From NCBI RefSeq assembly GCF_032854445.1, contig NC_088295.1:85726644-85790643 (forward strand): a stretch of DNA of 64,000 bases, written 5' to 3'. This stretch comes from Liolophura sinensis (lineage: Eukaryota; Mollusca; Polyplacophora; Chitonida; Chitonidae). Under the pieces are notes generated by a model, which ran no database searches, had not been told where the DNA came from, and saw nothing but the letters and a program-made list of their open reading frames with translations. Positions 26,290 to 38,710 of the stretch are shown piece by piece (position 1 is the stretch's first letter; each line of letters starts with the position of its first letter). Made by a program: the position numbers and the translations under genes.

Positions 26290-27640
26290 ACACTGTGTAA
26301 GATCCATACCATTTACATTGGGTAACCGTCATGTCAGATACACTTTCAATCGTGATGTCATATACACTGGGTAACCGTCATGTCAGATACACTGGGTAAT
26401 CGTCATGTTAGATACAGTGGGTAGCCGCCATATCATATACACTGAGTAACCGTCATGTCATACACACTGGGTAACCGTCATGTCATATACCCAGGGAAAT
26501 TGTCATGTCAGATATGCTGGGTAACCGTCATGTCAGATACACTGGGTAACCGTCATGTCAGATACACTGGGTAACCGTCGTGTCAGATACACTGGGTAAC
26601 TGTCATGTCAGATACACTGGGTAATCGTCATATCAGATACACTGTATGACATCCATATCATATGCACTGGGTAACCGTCATGTCAGATATACTGGGTAAC
26701 CGTCATGTCATATACATTGGGTAACCGTCATCTTAGAGACACTGGGTAACAACCATGTCAAATACACTGGGTAACCTTCATGTCAGATACGCTGGGTAAC
26801 CGCCCTGTCAGATACACTGGGTAACCGTCATGTCAGATACACTGGGTAACCGTCATGTCATTTACACTGGGTAATCGTCATGTTAGATACACTGGGTAAC
26901 CGTCATGTCAGATACACTGGGTAACCGTCATGCCATATACACTCATGACCCAGAGGCCTCTCACCAATGCGGTCGCTGTGAGTTCAAGTCCAGCTCAGGC
27001 TGCCATCCTCTCCGGCCGTAAGTGGGAATGTTTTCCAGACCATCTGCGGCTGGTCGTGGGTTTTCCTCGGGTTCTGCCCGGTTTCCTCCCACCACAATGT
27101 TGGCCGCCGTCGTATAAGTGAAATATTCTTGAGTACGGCGTAAAAATCGATCAAATAAACAAATAAATAAATCATATACACCGAGTAACCGTCATGTCAG
27201 ATATACTGGGTAACCGTCATGTCATATACATTGGGTAACCGTCATCTTAGACACACTGGGTAACAACCATGTCAAATACACTGGGTAACCTTCATGTCAG
27301 ATACGCTGGGTAACCGTCGTACACTGTCAGATACACTGGGTAACGGTCACGTCAAATACAATGGGTAACCTTCATGTCATACACACTGGGTAGCCGTCAT
27401 GTCATATACACTGGGTAGTCCTCATGTCAGATACACTGGGTAACCTTTATGTCTTACACACTGGGTAGCCGTTATGTCAGATACACTGGGTAGTCCTCAT
27501 GTCAGATACACTGGGTAACCGTCATGTCAGATACACTGGGTAACTGTCATGTCAGATACACTGGGTACCGGTCACGTCAGATACAATGCGTAATATCCGT
27601 ACCATACACACTGTGTAAACTTCATGCCATATACATCGGA
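26290..27640. repeat. 25-bp minisatellite (gtaaccgtcatgtcagatac type), split by a SINE
   Basis: About 45 copies of a unit close to ACACTGGGTAACCGTCATG plus TCAGAT, mostly 25 bp, with moderate divergence between copies. The array is interrupted at 26944-27171 by a SINE and then resumes with the same unit. The left and right ends fade into diverged copies. The flanking 25.3-26.29 kb and 27.64-28.23 kb hold nothing recognisable. Confidence 0.95.
26944..27171 (+). mobile_element. SINE family A inserted in the minisatellite
   Basis: Carries the B-box (gagttcaagtcc), the body (cgtgggttttcctcgggttc), the tail (gtataagtgaaatattcttg) and an (AAAT)n end. The array motif catatacac flanks both sides and could be a target-site duplication, but the site lies within a repeat, so this is not independent proof. 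The 5' part of the tRNA-like head is missing. Confidence 0.9.
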
Positions 27641-28233
27641 CATGTCAGGTGACTTTGTCAGGTGTATTTTTAGTACTTTAAAGCCGACTTTGTACACATA
27701 ATGCGAAGAAAATGTAAGATTCTGTTTACGATTACGGATGAACTTAACAATTTCTTTATGAAAAACTATTAAACAAAATATATTTGTTTTAATTATTTTA
27801 TTGTTATTTATTTATAAAGCTACACTCACCCCTAATTTAATGCCGTGCTTTTTCTCCTCGTCGCTCATAATTATTGAGCCTTCGTCATTGTGTATAGGAG
27901 ACTGGTGTTCAAACAACAACCCCGTACTACCTAACGGATTGATCCAAATCAGTTGAACCTGTGAAATCGGCTAACTGTGGCAGAATCAGCCGGCATTAAG
28001 ATTCTTGTACAGTGGAACTGTTTGTGGCTCGTGTGTCTTGGATTGACTGTGACTGAACGTTGGCCACAAAAATCTGACAGATTTTCCCTGGAAGGAACCG
28101 TTCCCTGTATTATCCTTATACGTGAACTGTGACCTGGAACATTTGGGTGTTTCAGCTGTAGGAAAACAACGTTCAGAAAGTTACAGATAAGTGTAGGTTA
28201 TATAGAACTTGAAATCTACATGATATTGGCTTG

Positions 28234-28336
<103 letters not shown>

Positions 28337-28700
28337 CATGCAATATTTAGTCTTTAAAAGTACAGGTATGTTATTTGGCTGTTTCTATACAGTTACTGCA
28401 TAATGATTTACTGACTGATACTTCAGTACGTTTGTCACTGAAAGGTGATTTTGTTGCTATAGTGATAACGTTTCTTTTGGATGCTGGTACTTGGATTTAA
28501 AAACATAGTTTTTATCACAGTTTTAATGATCCTGTTTAATAGGATATGGTTGTTAACAAGTAATGTGTTATATGCACAAAGTTTGTGTAGATATCTACAG
28601 GTAGCTACTCCTGTAAACTCTGCTAAAGTGCTACTCACGCTTGTAGTTTACCTAGTGCAATGTGTAAAGCATATGTGAGTGTTTCATTGTGTTTAGTGGT

Positions 28701-30391
28701 ATGTCTTTATCGCCATGTGTTAAAGAAATAACAGATGTATTTAAGGACATAGGGGCTGTTAAAAGGAATGTATTATTGAAAGATGGTGATAATTCATTTA
28801 TTGGACAAGCATTTGTAGTTTTCATCAGCGTAGAAGAAAAGACTAAAGCTCTGAACCGAGAGAAAGTACAACTTGTTATTGAGGTGGTTGAGATTTCCAA
28901 ACCACTGAGTGAAAATCAGGAGCTGCTTCACCAGCTTGTGAACTCTGACATTATTTCTGGATTTAACGTGCTGTATTCAAACTTAGATTCTGAAATGAAA
29001 AGGACGGTAACTGATGTATTGCATGTTCAAAGCTGTAAACAGCGTGAAGTAACAATGACTAACTGCGAGGTTGTTAACCCAAATTTGGACCTCGCGGCTA
29101 GAAATCAACAGCAGTGTATCTGAAGTGTCTGGTTATAAAAGCCGTAGACTCAGATTTTTCTCTGGTAAGGAACCTACAAACAATGGGGAAAGGGATTTCG
29201 AAACATGGCGTCTGTTGACACAACCAATCGTGTCACACGGCATCATCCCCGCAGTGGAAAAGAAGCGAATAACTCTTCAGAGTTTGCTCAAACCAGGCTT
29301 GGATGCTGTTGAAGAACAGGCCAGGTCTCCAAGATCCATTGTTGTAGATATATTGGATATGTTGAAAAAACTGTAATGAACTGTGGCTAATGGGGTATGA
29401 GTTGATGGTTAAGTTTTATGTACCTATCAAGAAGACAAAGAGAGTCCCTCGGACTACTTGCAAAAGCTGTATCTGTTGGTGATGGCGGTTGCAGAGCGTA
29501 CAGGGCTGGCACTCCGGGATGTCCCAGAGTAACTCTTGCGTCAGTTTCTAAGACTCTGTCCAGATAAACCACTGATAGAAAGCTTAGGACTGGAAAACGA
29601 AATAGACCGTCCTCCAAACTTCCCAGATTTAGGAAGTTTTGCATAGGAAGAAAAAGGAGCAATCATCCATTCAGTGAATATCACTGACTTAAAAGCAGAG
29701 CCAGACTGGAAAACTACAACCATGCGGCTGCAAAGACAACTAACAGAGTTGAAAAATCAGATACAGGATGAAAATTCCAGCAGCAAACCCCATTGTGAAC
29801 AGAAGGCTGACGAAAGCTCCAACTCCAGGCAGAAGTGCAGGAACAACAAAAAGAAACGGTTTTTCTGTTACCAGTCTGGTGAGGACGGGCACCCGGCCAA
29901 TAAATGTACAAATGTGTTGAATCCACAGATGGTCCAAGCAATACTTCTGAGTTCAACTAAACTGACGGACAAACAGCTTGTAGTGGCAACAAGAGAGACG
30001 CCACCGGAAGCCTGCAGTGAAGAAGTCCGGCTGTGATAATCTGGTGGTGCTAGCGAATGGATTGTCGTGTCACGCACTGTTGGACACAGGCTCCATCGTC
30101 ACTACATTATCAGAGACATTTTGGGGTCAAAGACTGAGTTGTGAACTGAAAAGTTTGAAAGTTCTGCTCAAAGTGCAGAGTGCTGGTGGACATATTCTAC
30201 CTTACCTGGGATATACTGAACTTGAACTACAAATACCTGTGAACTCTTTGATGTGGACAGTTGTCGCGCTAGTGTTAGTTGTTCCTGAAACTCAGCATAA
30301 CAACAGGGTAACATTGTTGACAGGTACCAACGTGCTTCGTGTCATTTTGAAGCAGTTGAACTGTGAATACGGAGACTTGTTCTTGGAATAA
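28701..30391 (+). pseudogene. Decayed Gag-retropepsin retroelement (PNMA/Ty3-like Gag)
   Basis: Pieces of one reading unit are spread over all three plus frames. 28707-29123 resembles an N-terminal RRM-like Gag segment. About 29130-29376 carries a Gag capsid-like stretch (LRFFSGKEPTNNGERDFETW). About 29410-29640 continues the capsid with stops at about 29530 and 29644. 29674-30036 ends with a zinc-knuckle-like CYQSGEDGHPANKC in which the second Cys is Ser. 30017-30391 is a retropepsin-like domain with the active-site motif LLDTGS. No reverse transcriptase or integrase follows: the sequence passes straight into minisatellite. The several stops and frame changes indicate an inactive copy. The similarity to PNMA/Ty3-type Gag is from family memory. 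Confidence 0.7.
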
Positions 30392-30686
30392 CCTATGGTT
30401 ATGGCCTTTCAAGTGATACAAGTGAGGAAATGTCATAGGAATACCATACCATATACCAGGTTACATCCATACCATATAGAGCAGGTAACATCCATACCAT
30501 ATACACCATGTAACACCCATACCATATATACCGGGTAATCTTCTTTCCAGAATCCACAAAGTAACACCCATACCATACACACTGGATACAGTTCAGTCCA
30601 TACACATTGGGTAATGATCAAGCCCCGTAACCTTCATATCATATACTTCAAATTATATACACGGGGTGGGAGGGGGTGGTGGTTGG

Positions 30687-30911
30687 CAATGACCCAGGAG
30701 CCTCTCACCAATACGGTCGCTAAGAGATCAAGTCATGTGGGAAGGTCTGCAGCAACCTGCGTATGGTCGTGGTCTTCCCCCGGACTCTGCCCCGTTCACT
30801 GCCACCATAATGCTGGCCGCCGTCGTATAAGTTATTCTTGAGCACGACGTAAAACATAAATCAAATCTAATAAATAAATAAATAAATAAATAAATAGATA
30901 AATAAATAAAT
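30687..30911 (+). mobile_element. SINE family A inserted in minisatellite
   Basis: Head remnant (atgacccaggagcctctcac), body (atggtcgtggtcttcccccg), tail (gctggccgccgtcgtataag) and a long (AAAT)n end. The tail has a short deletion (gtataagttattcttgagca). Confidence 0.88.
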
Positions 30912-31415
30912 ACTCCGGGTAACCGTCATAGAATGTATACCGTTTAACCTTTGTACCATATATACCGGGTAAGATCCATAGCATATACACTGGAAAAATC
31001 TTCTTGTCATGTGTACAAGGAAAACCACGTAATCTTCATACCATATATACCGGGCAACATCCATACCATATACCGGGTAATCTTTATAGCCTTCACACTG
31101 GATAATCTTCATGTATACAAGGAAGCCGTCCCAATATATATACCGGGTAACTTTCATACCATATATACCGGGTAACTTTCATACCATAAACACTGGGTAG
31201 CCTTCATACCCCATACACTGGATACTTTTCATGCTATATACACAAGGAAACCCTCACACCATATATACCGGGTAACTTTCATACCATGTACACCAGGTAA
31301 CCTTCATACCCTATAAACTGGATAATCTTCATACCACATATACAAGGAAACCGTCACTCCATACATACCAAGTAACCTTCATACTATATATACCGAGTAA
31401 CCTTCATAGCATTGA

Positions 31416-31745
31416 GACCGGCCCGGATAGCACAGTTGGTAGAGCGTCCGCTTCGGTAGATCCAGGATCAATCCTTGATCGAGTCACACCTAAGACTTTA
31501 AAAGAGGAAGTTGTAACTTCCTCGCTTGGCGCTCAGCATGAAGGGGATAGTGCAACGACTGGTTGACCCGTATCAGTATAATGGCTCGGGCGGGGCAGTG
31601 AAGCAGCACTAAATAAAAGAGCGGTGGAAATCCGTCCTGCAACAAGGAGGCACATTACACGTGCATGCACCCTAATGATTCCTTCGTCGTCATATGACTG
31701 AAAAATTGTTGAGTACGACGTTAAACCCCAAGCACTCACTCACTC
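31416..31745 (+). mobile_element. SINE family B, full length with target-site duplication
   Basis: The head resembles a tRNA: ggatagcacagttggtagag has an A-box and gatcaatccttgatcgag has a weak B-box. It is followed by cacctaagactttaaaagag, a body ending in gagtacgacgttaaacccca and an actc repeat. The direct repeat tcatagcattg occurs on both sides (31405-31415 and 31743-31753), as expected of LINE-mediated insertion. Confidence 0.88.
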
Positions 31746-32289
31746 ATAGCATTGGGTAACCGTCATACCCTATACACTGGGTAACCTTCATGCCACATAC
31801 ATTGGGTAATACACTCCGGGTAATCTTCATACTACACCGGTAACCTTCATACTACACCGGTAACCTTCATGACATATACACAGGATAACCTTCATGGCAA
31901 ATAAACTTGGTAAGATTCATGTCATACACGCTGTTCAAACTTCATGACATATATACACGGAGTAACCTTCATACCATGTACAGTGGGTATACTTCAAATG
32001 CTAAACTGGGTAACCTTTATAGTATGCACAAATGGTTAACATTCATACCATATAACCTGGGTATCATTCATACCATACACACTGGGTAACCTTCATACCA
32101 CTTAGAAGTACATTTGATAACTTTCATGCCGTAATGAAATAGCTCACCAATCTTACACCACACCAGAGGGACTTCCAACCATACCTAAATAACCTTCGTA
32201 CAGAACGCAACTGAAAACTTCAATACCATACACACTAAAACAATCTTATACAGATTAAAAGTAATCTTTTTTTCACACTTGAGTAATCT

Positions 32290-33275
32290 TCATACCACTC
32301 ACACCAGAGGAACTTCATACCACGTACTGCAGAATCTTCATGCCATATATCATGTATACCTTCATACCACGTACTGGAGAATCTTAATGCCATATATCAT
32401 GTATACCTTTATACCACGTACTGCAGAATCTTAATGCCATATATCATGTACACCTTCATACCACGTACTGCAGAATCTTCATTCCATATATCATGTATAC
32501 CTTCATACCACGTACTGGAGAATCTTCATGCCATATGTCATATACACCTTTATACCACGTACTGGAGAATCTTCATGCCATATATCATGTACACCTTCAT
32601 ACCACGTACTGCAGAATCTTCATTCCATATATCATGTATACCTTCATACCACGTACTGCAGAATCTTCATGCCATATATCATGTATACCTTTATACCACG
32701 TACTGCAGAATCTTCATGCCATATATCATATACACCTTTATACCACGTACTGGAGAATCTTCATGCCATATGTCATATACACCTTTATACCACGTACTGC
32801 AGAATCCTCATGCCATATATCATATACACCTTTATACCACGTACTGCAGAATCTTCATGCCACATATCATATACACATTTATACCACGTACTGGAGAATC
32901 TTCATGCCATATATCATGTACACCTTCATACCACGTACTGAAGAATCTTCATGCCATATGTCATATACACCTTTATACCACGTACTGCAGAATCTTCATG
33001 CCATATATCATATACACCTTTATACCACGTACTGCAGAATCTTCATGCCACATATCATATACACATTTATACCACGTACTGGAGAATCTTCATGCCATAT
33101 ATCATGTACACCTTCATACCACGTACTGAAGAATCTTCATGCCATATGTCATATACACCTTCATACCACGTACTGCAGAATCTTCATGCCATATGTCATA
33201 TACACCTTCATACCACGTACTGAAGAATCTTCATGCCATATGTCATATACACCTTCATACCACACACACTATAGC
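32290..33275. repeat. 47-bp minisatellite, about 21 copies, with higher-order structure
   Basis: The unit runs ataccacgtactgcagaatc-ttcatgccatatatcatgta-cacctttc or a close variant. Variant combinations recur every 188 bp (four units); for example the gtactgaagaatc variant is at about 32936 and 33124. Because 47 is not a multiple of 3 and the unit lacks stops, all three forward frames stay open for 90-265 codons. That explains the long spurious frames. Confidence 0.95.
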
Positions 33276-34030
33276 GGAACCTTCATATGATGCTCACCCT
33301 AGCATTCACACTGCAGGAGCCTTTATGCAACACTACAAGAACCTAGGTACAACACACACAAGAGGAATGTGGAATCTTTCCATCCCATACACTGAGGAAC
33401 CTTCACACTTCCAAAACATGTACAATGTCTATACTGTACATTGGTCGAACCTCATACAACACACTTCGGAACCTTCATACGGCACAATGGAAAACCTTCA
33501 CACTACACACACTGATGAATATTCCCAAGATGGACAATCTTCATACTGCACACTGCCGGAACCTTCATAACACACATAATTTACAAACTTCATACCACAC
33601 ACTGAGCTACCTTTACACTAGAGAACCTAAATACCACACACTGAGGAATCTTCCCAAGCTGGGCAACCTTCATACTGCACACTGCCGGAACCTTCATAAC
33701 ACACATAATTTACAAACTTCATACCACACACTGAGCTACCTTTACACTAAATACCTAAATACCACACACTGAGGAATCTTCCCAAGCTGGACAACCTTCA
33801 TACTGCACACACTGAGGAATCTTCCCAAGCTGGACAACCTTCATACTGCACACACTGAGGAATCTTCCCAAGCTGGACAACCTTCATACTGCACACACTG
33901 AGGAATCTTCCCAAGCTGGACAACCTTCATACTGCACACACTGAGGAATCTTCCCAAGCTGGACAACCTTCATACTGCACACACTGAGGAATCTTCCCAA
34001 GCTGGACAACCTTCATACTGCACACTGGCG
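33276..34030. repeat. 43-bp minisatellite and degenerate relatives
   Basis: From about 33808 the unit cacactgaggaatcttcccaa-gctggacaaccttcatactgca repeats exactly every 43 bp. The left part, 33276-33800, holds more diverged copies and a ~120-bp duplicated block. The ccttcatact core relates it to the neighbouring arrays. Confidence 0.93.
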
Positions 34031-34044
34031 TAAATACTGGGATA

Positions 34045-34530
34045 GTTGTTCATCAAAACAGAAGCCAAAATATTATAATTGCAGGAGACTTTAACGAAAG
34101 CCGGTTTGATCATGAATTGCACCTCAAAGATTTAACATTACGACTTGGTTTCAGTCACGTTAATAGCGACGTGACAAGAACTGTTTCTGAGTCATGGCTT
34201 GATCCAATAATATGTTCTTATCGTACAGACTGGTGTACTTCCAAACTGCTGTAAGGACCGTTGCCCGACGTATATGACGATTAAATCCAGTGGCTAGAAA
34301 GAGAAAGGTGGTAAATGATGGATGTGAAATTATGACAGAACTAACTGGGACGTATTTAGAGAAGCTTATAACTATCTGAGTGGGGTACCATGGATAATAT
34401 CACTAAAATAACTGACTACTGTCAAATCATGTGTACATATATTATAACCTGTGCAAGGTTTACAATACCTGACAAAGAGGTGTATGATAAAAATATTGTG
34501 ATAAAATTTGTATAACCTCGGTGACCAATA
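34045..34530 (+). pseudogene. LINE (non-LTR retrotransposon) endonuclease fragment
   Basis: An open frame at about 34047-34253 encodes IIIAGDFNESRF, the GDFN signature of the endonuclease/exonuclease/phosphatase fold used by non-LTR retrotransposons. It includes a downstream SWLDPII segment typical of the end of that domain. After a stop at 34251, other frames continue with an NWDVFREAYNYLSG-like linker at about 34340-34385. No reverse transcriptase motif follows. It is a truncated, frameshifted relic that abuts the minisatellite directly. Confidence 0.65.
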
Positions 34531-35639
34531 GGGAAAAAAGATCATATGGAAGTTATGGATCCATTATTCAATAAAGAAAGTCAAAAAAAACCCTAAAATA
34601 TTAATGCAATTTAAGAAACAGCCAATAACCCAATCCAACAAGTTAAAGGGCGATATTTGGTGAGGAATGAAAAACATATTGCTACATTTAGCTCTAAAAC
34701 AGTGGATAAATAGCGGTGGTAGAGAGCGAAATAAATTTTCAAAAATGAATCTAATTATTACCAGTTGTGTCCTCCTATAATGAACAACTGTACAAAACAG
34801 TAGCCAAAGCAAACGTCCGTAACAAATAATTTTCTTCTACATGGATTGTGAAATACAAACACTTCCACTTGTTGAGACCACCAACCCAGCAGTTTTCGCT
34901 TATCACACAGTCAGCGGGTAGGAAGTTAATGACGTACTTGACATCTTAGACATAAACACTTCTATTTCTTCAGACACCAACCGAGGAGTTTTCACTTATC
35001 GTACAGTCAGCGGGTAGAAAGTTTATGGCGTACTTGACAACTAAGTTTGGTCCTTGCGGTATTAGCCCGTGTATCTTACCACAAGGCAAAGCTAGTTTTT
35101 GTCCATTTAATCAGCCGATAACTATAGGGCTATATTTCCGTCCTAATGGAAGATTTAACATCCATGACCTTAGACATAACAGACCCATCCCACTGTTGTC
35201 TTGTCCTAAGCAAAGTCTTGTCTCCAAACGTCTATACAGACGTTTCTTCTCAATATGTCTCTTCACAGCACTATGGCTTCTTCTGTCTACCGTCTGACAA
35301 TTATTGGATTTTGACATTGCCCAACCTTGATAATGGCCATGACTTATTTTTCCTTTGACCCAAGGGACTTTTAAATAAAACAACAGAATATTGTTATTTA
35401 GTGTTTAAAGTCAGAAAAACGCCTGATGTTTGTCATTCAAATAATAAAAAATGAGTCTGACAAATGACAAATGGCTGGTTATAACTTCGAAAAAGTTTTC
35501 GCCAATACAAACTAATCCTTCCATTGTAAACCATGTCTTCAAAGTTAGGCCTAGCCTGGAATATTCATGTGTTGTTGTATATGTTGTTGAGACAGTCTGA
35601 CAGATATACAAATTGAGTATCGTGTAAGGATTCAAATGG

Positions 35640-35915
35640 GAGTGAGTGCTTAACGTTGTGCTTAAGAATTTTTCAGTCATATGACAACGGAAAAATCCTT
35701 AGGACATATGTAACGTACCTCCTTGTTGCAGGACGGATTTCCTGCCGCTCTTTTATCTAGTGCTGCTTCACTCAGACGACTTACCGCCTCGCCCAAGACA
35801 TTACACTGGTAAGGCAAGCGAGGAAGTTACAACTTACAACTCGACACAGAATTGATCCCGGATCTACCGCTCCCGAAGTGGGCGTTGTACGAACTGTGCT
35901 ATCAGGACCGGTAGG
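35640..35915 (-). mobile_element. SINE family B, minus strand, diverged
   Basis: On the minus strand it reads from the head (gatagcacagttcgtacaac) to the end with the agcactcac motif and has the body boxes seen at 31.4 and 51.6 kb (ggcgaggcggtaagtcgtct, gcagcactagataaaagagc). It includes the segment that the 31.4 kb copy lacks. Confidence 0.8.
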
Positions 35916-36251
35916 TTCAAATGGGCATGTTTCCGTACAATAACAGGACGCGAAATGGTACGATTTACTTACCCTCCCTGACCGTTTTCACGACATCAAA
36001 CAAATTATACCATATCCATACATTTTATTAATAAAAACCATGGTAATTGATAGGGCTAAACACTGGAACTATTTACTTATCAAAGAAGCTTAAGTTAATA
36101 AAACGTAACACGCCACAATTAAATCATGGTATCAAAGTTTCTAAAGGTTTGTATACTTTAAAATAATATATGCAGAGTTTTGGCTTCAACTCCATTTTCC
36201 TCAGTTTTTCATACAATGCCGCTAATACCAGAATACTATTGTTGTAATTAA

Positions 36252-36340
36252 CCTGCGGATGGGTTTCCCCTGGGCTCTGCTCGATTTCCTCCTACCTTAA
36301 TGCTGGTTGTCGTTGTATAAGTGAAGTATTCCTGAGTGTA
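36252..36340 (+). mobile_element. SINE family A fragment
   Basis: Body and tail only: tgcggatgggtttcccctgg, then taatgctggttgtcgttgta and taagtgaagtattcctgagt. It ends abruptly before the usual acggcgtaaaac box. Confidence 0.8.
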
Positions 36341-38459
36341 AAGATTACTGAAATAATGTTCACAAAATTCTTTCCTTCTGGTCAACATCAGGAAAAAAGG
36401 TGATGTGACGTCAGAGTTCCTAGACACCTTCACTCATAAAGACACCACAGAATTCAAAACTCTTTAAAAAATTAAAAGTATTTTACACAGTTTTCAGTTT
36501 TCTGTATGATGAACCGTACTTCATATTTTAGCTTTCTGTTACTTTAATAGAGACTTTTAGTTAGAAGTTACAGGTTGTAGGCCTACCTTCAAATTTGAAT
36601 TAGTTGACCTATTCTAGTTTGAAGTTACAAGTTTAACTTTTAAATTCTAACTAATGGCTTCTAGATCCGAGACTTATTCTCGCATTCCCAGTGTACCCTT
36701 CCATTCAGATATAATACCAGTGAATTATTCTGACATAAAATGATGAACGTGCATATTTTTTAAAGCCTTGTGATTGCTGAGACCAGGTAATTATAATGGA
36801 AATAACTGTACCCAGAATTAAATACTTTAATATATTAAAATCTGGAAGATGCGGGATATACCCAACGCACGCCCACCTTATAAGTTATGAGCTGTTTTAT
36901 GACATTTACCTCTGGCCTGTGTAAATACCGCGATGTTCACCTTAGATCTCACGTGACCTGCACTTGATGCATCAAACTCGGGACCCAAAAAATTTCCCCG
37001 TGCGATGAGTGGACACGCAAGTATTATGGGTCGGAGAAAAACATAGGGTAAATAACTATCTTACACGTAAATGTAGTTTTAAATTCCTTGCTATAATAAA
37101 CAAATAGCTACCATAGTTTTGGATATATGTAAACCTATTTTTCTACAATTTTCTACAATTAATGTTTGTCTTCAGAGAGTATTTGAACGTTTACATCGTT
37201 ATTATTCTGTATCTTGTTTCCTTTTTAAACTTGTTCTTCTTTTTCTTTCCCTATCTATATGATACTACAGAGAAAGTTAATACTTATATTCTTGTCAATT
37301 GAAATAGCCGTGTTATCTTATGTTTCACAAAACAGAGGTCTATACTGTATGTTATATTTTTCACACTCACTAGTACGGTTGTCCAACGCCAACGGAAAAC
37401 AGCGAAGAATGTCGACATTGTTTCCTTCGCAACAAAAAATTGGTTGTGAGAGAATTAATTTTCATGAAAATGCCATGGATTCATTATGACCTTCATCACG
37501 TATAAACACGCAAATTATCACGTGTTTCCTTTTTTCTAGACTTACTACACCATGTCATTCAGTCAGGATAAAACTTTACTTTTCATGTCGTTAAAATTTT
37601 TAGTAAAGTTAATAAGAATTTTTATGTTTTCTTTAAAAAAACATGCTTTATATACTTATACATGTAGTAAAAATCAATCAATACGGTAATAAATTTGTAT
37701 GATTATTGACTGGCAACGTCGTCAACAGAACAAAGGATTCATAAGAGTGCAACAAAAGGTGACATTCAGTCCACGCGAGGATACAAAGAAAGTTTTAGAA
37801 TAAACAACATCAATTGTCACCTTTTACAACCAGTGTACGGTAAATGAGGAATGTATGCAGATAATTAATAGTTTATTAAAATTAAGATTAATAAAAGTAA
37901 TAGTTTATTGTAGTGTCCCAGCAAAATTGTTACTTTATCAACTATTCTGTCGATTCTTTTTCAACGTTACGTTGTTAACTGCTGTATAAATTTCGTCTGC
38001 ATAAAACACTGGTTGACATTTCGCGATTGAAGAGGTGGATTTGTTATAGGTGCATCACCAGCTATTATGACCCTAGATACCGAGACAAGATCTGACAGTC
38101 AGCCTAAACATTACTGCGTACTATCAGGTCTTAGAAATATATTTCACACATTGAAAATAACATAAACAAAAGAACGATAGTAACGTCTTTTGCAATCACT
38201 GACAAGTTAAACCTATCCACATATGGATAAACCACTTGACCTAGGTGACACCCCACCCCAATTGCACCCGACACCAGACCTGCTCACACCTGTACCCACA
38301 CCTGTTGACTCAGGTGTCATCTTCCACATATCAATTTCATTGGTTTCACCTTTGTTCGTGCTGACCAGTAACGTGTTCACATATAACTTTGAGTGGTTTG
38401 TATCATTCAGGTTCACCGGCCTTGGACAGACAATTTGTACTTTCTCACGTATTACTGCT

Positions 38460-38600
38460 TGTGGGATCTTGTTGACAACATGCAGTCGACGACGCCAGCG
38501 TGGCCTTTCGCGCCGTCTAACGTTCGATGAATCCCACTTGTTGTTTTTCACCAACGTGCTGTGCATATCTGCATCTGTTCGTCAGAAACTTGCCAAAGGG
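38460..38600 (+). pseudogene. Possible transposase scrap
   Basis: Within a 161-codon plus-strand frame (38223-38708), the part at about 38495-38560 reads RRLTFDESHLLFF. This faintly resembles the FTDESRF region of Tc1-like transposases. The rest of the frame does not match, and its 3' end is SINE family C. An opposite-strand frame of 117 codons (38566-38213) is equally long, so coding direction is uncertain. Confidence 0.2.
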
Positions 38601-38710
38601 CGATGGTTTAGGCCGGGCACTCCGGTTTACTCCATCCACAAACCGACTACTGTCCGAAAAGTAAACAACAATCTTGAATATGGCTTTAAACAACTATCAA
38701 ATAAATAAAA
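38595..38710 (+). mobile_element. SINE family C tail
   Basis: Contains gatggtttaggccgggcact, ccggtttactccatccacaa and a cttgaatatggctttaaaca end followed by an AAAT run. The order of boxes matches the copies at 4.4 and 24.3 kb. Confidence 0.55.

Larger units (their letters stand above)
30420..32140. repeat. 22-25 bp minisatellite (gggtaaccttcataccatat type), interrupted by two SINEs
   Basis: Diverged tandem units with a core of CTTCATACCATA alternating with ACACTGGGTAA or TATACCGGGTAA. The core is clearly related to the array at 26.3-27.6 kb. Insertions lie at 30687-30911 and 31416-31745. Several apparent reading frames on both strands are artefacts. Confidence 0.9.
34531..38210. other. Gene-poor stretch with SINE pieces
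   Basis: No convincing gene. It contains a minus-strand SINE family B (35640-35915) and a SINE family A fragment (36252-36340). A short duplicated block (gtacagtcagcgggtaggaa type) occurs near 34905 and 35000. Reading frames of up to 90 codons at 35.0-35.7 kb overlap on opposite strands and show no known motif. Confidence 0.45.

Noticed and set aside
26290-27640. Regularly spaced direct repeats resembling a CRISPR array
   Set aside because: The units are contiguous with no unique spacers and the genome is animal. It is a minisatellite.
31416-31500. tRNA-like sequence with A- and B-box
   Set aside because: It is the head of a SINE, shown by the shared body and tail with copies at 35.6 and 51.5 kb, and it is not a tRNA gene.
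32434-33290. Overlapping reading frames of 231, 265 and 137 codons
   Set aside because: They are products of a stop-free 47-bp tandem repeat that is open in all three frames. No start context, splice signals or domain.
38213-38566. 117-codon minus-strand frame rich in Arg and Gly
   Set aside because: Overlaps an equally long plus-strand frame; no motif and no splice signals to choose between them.
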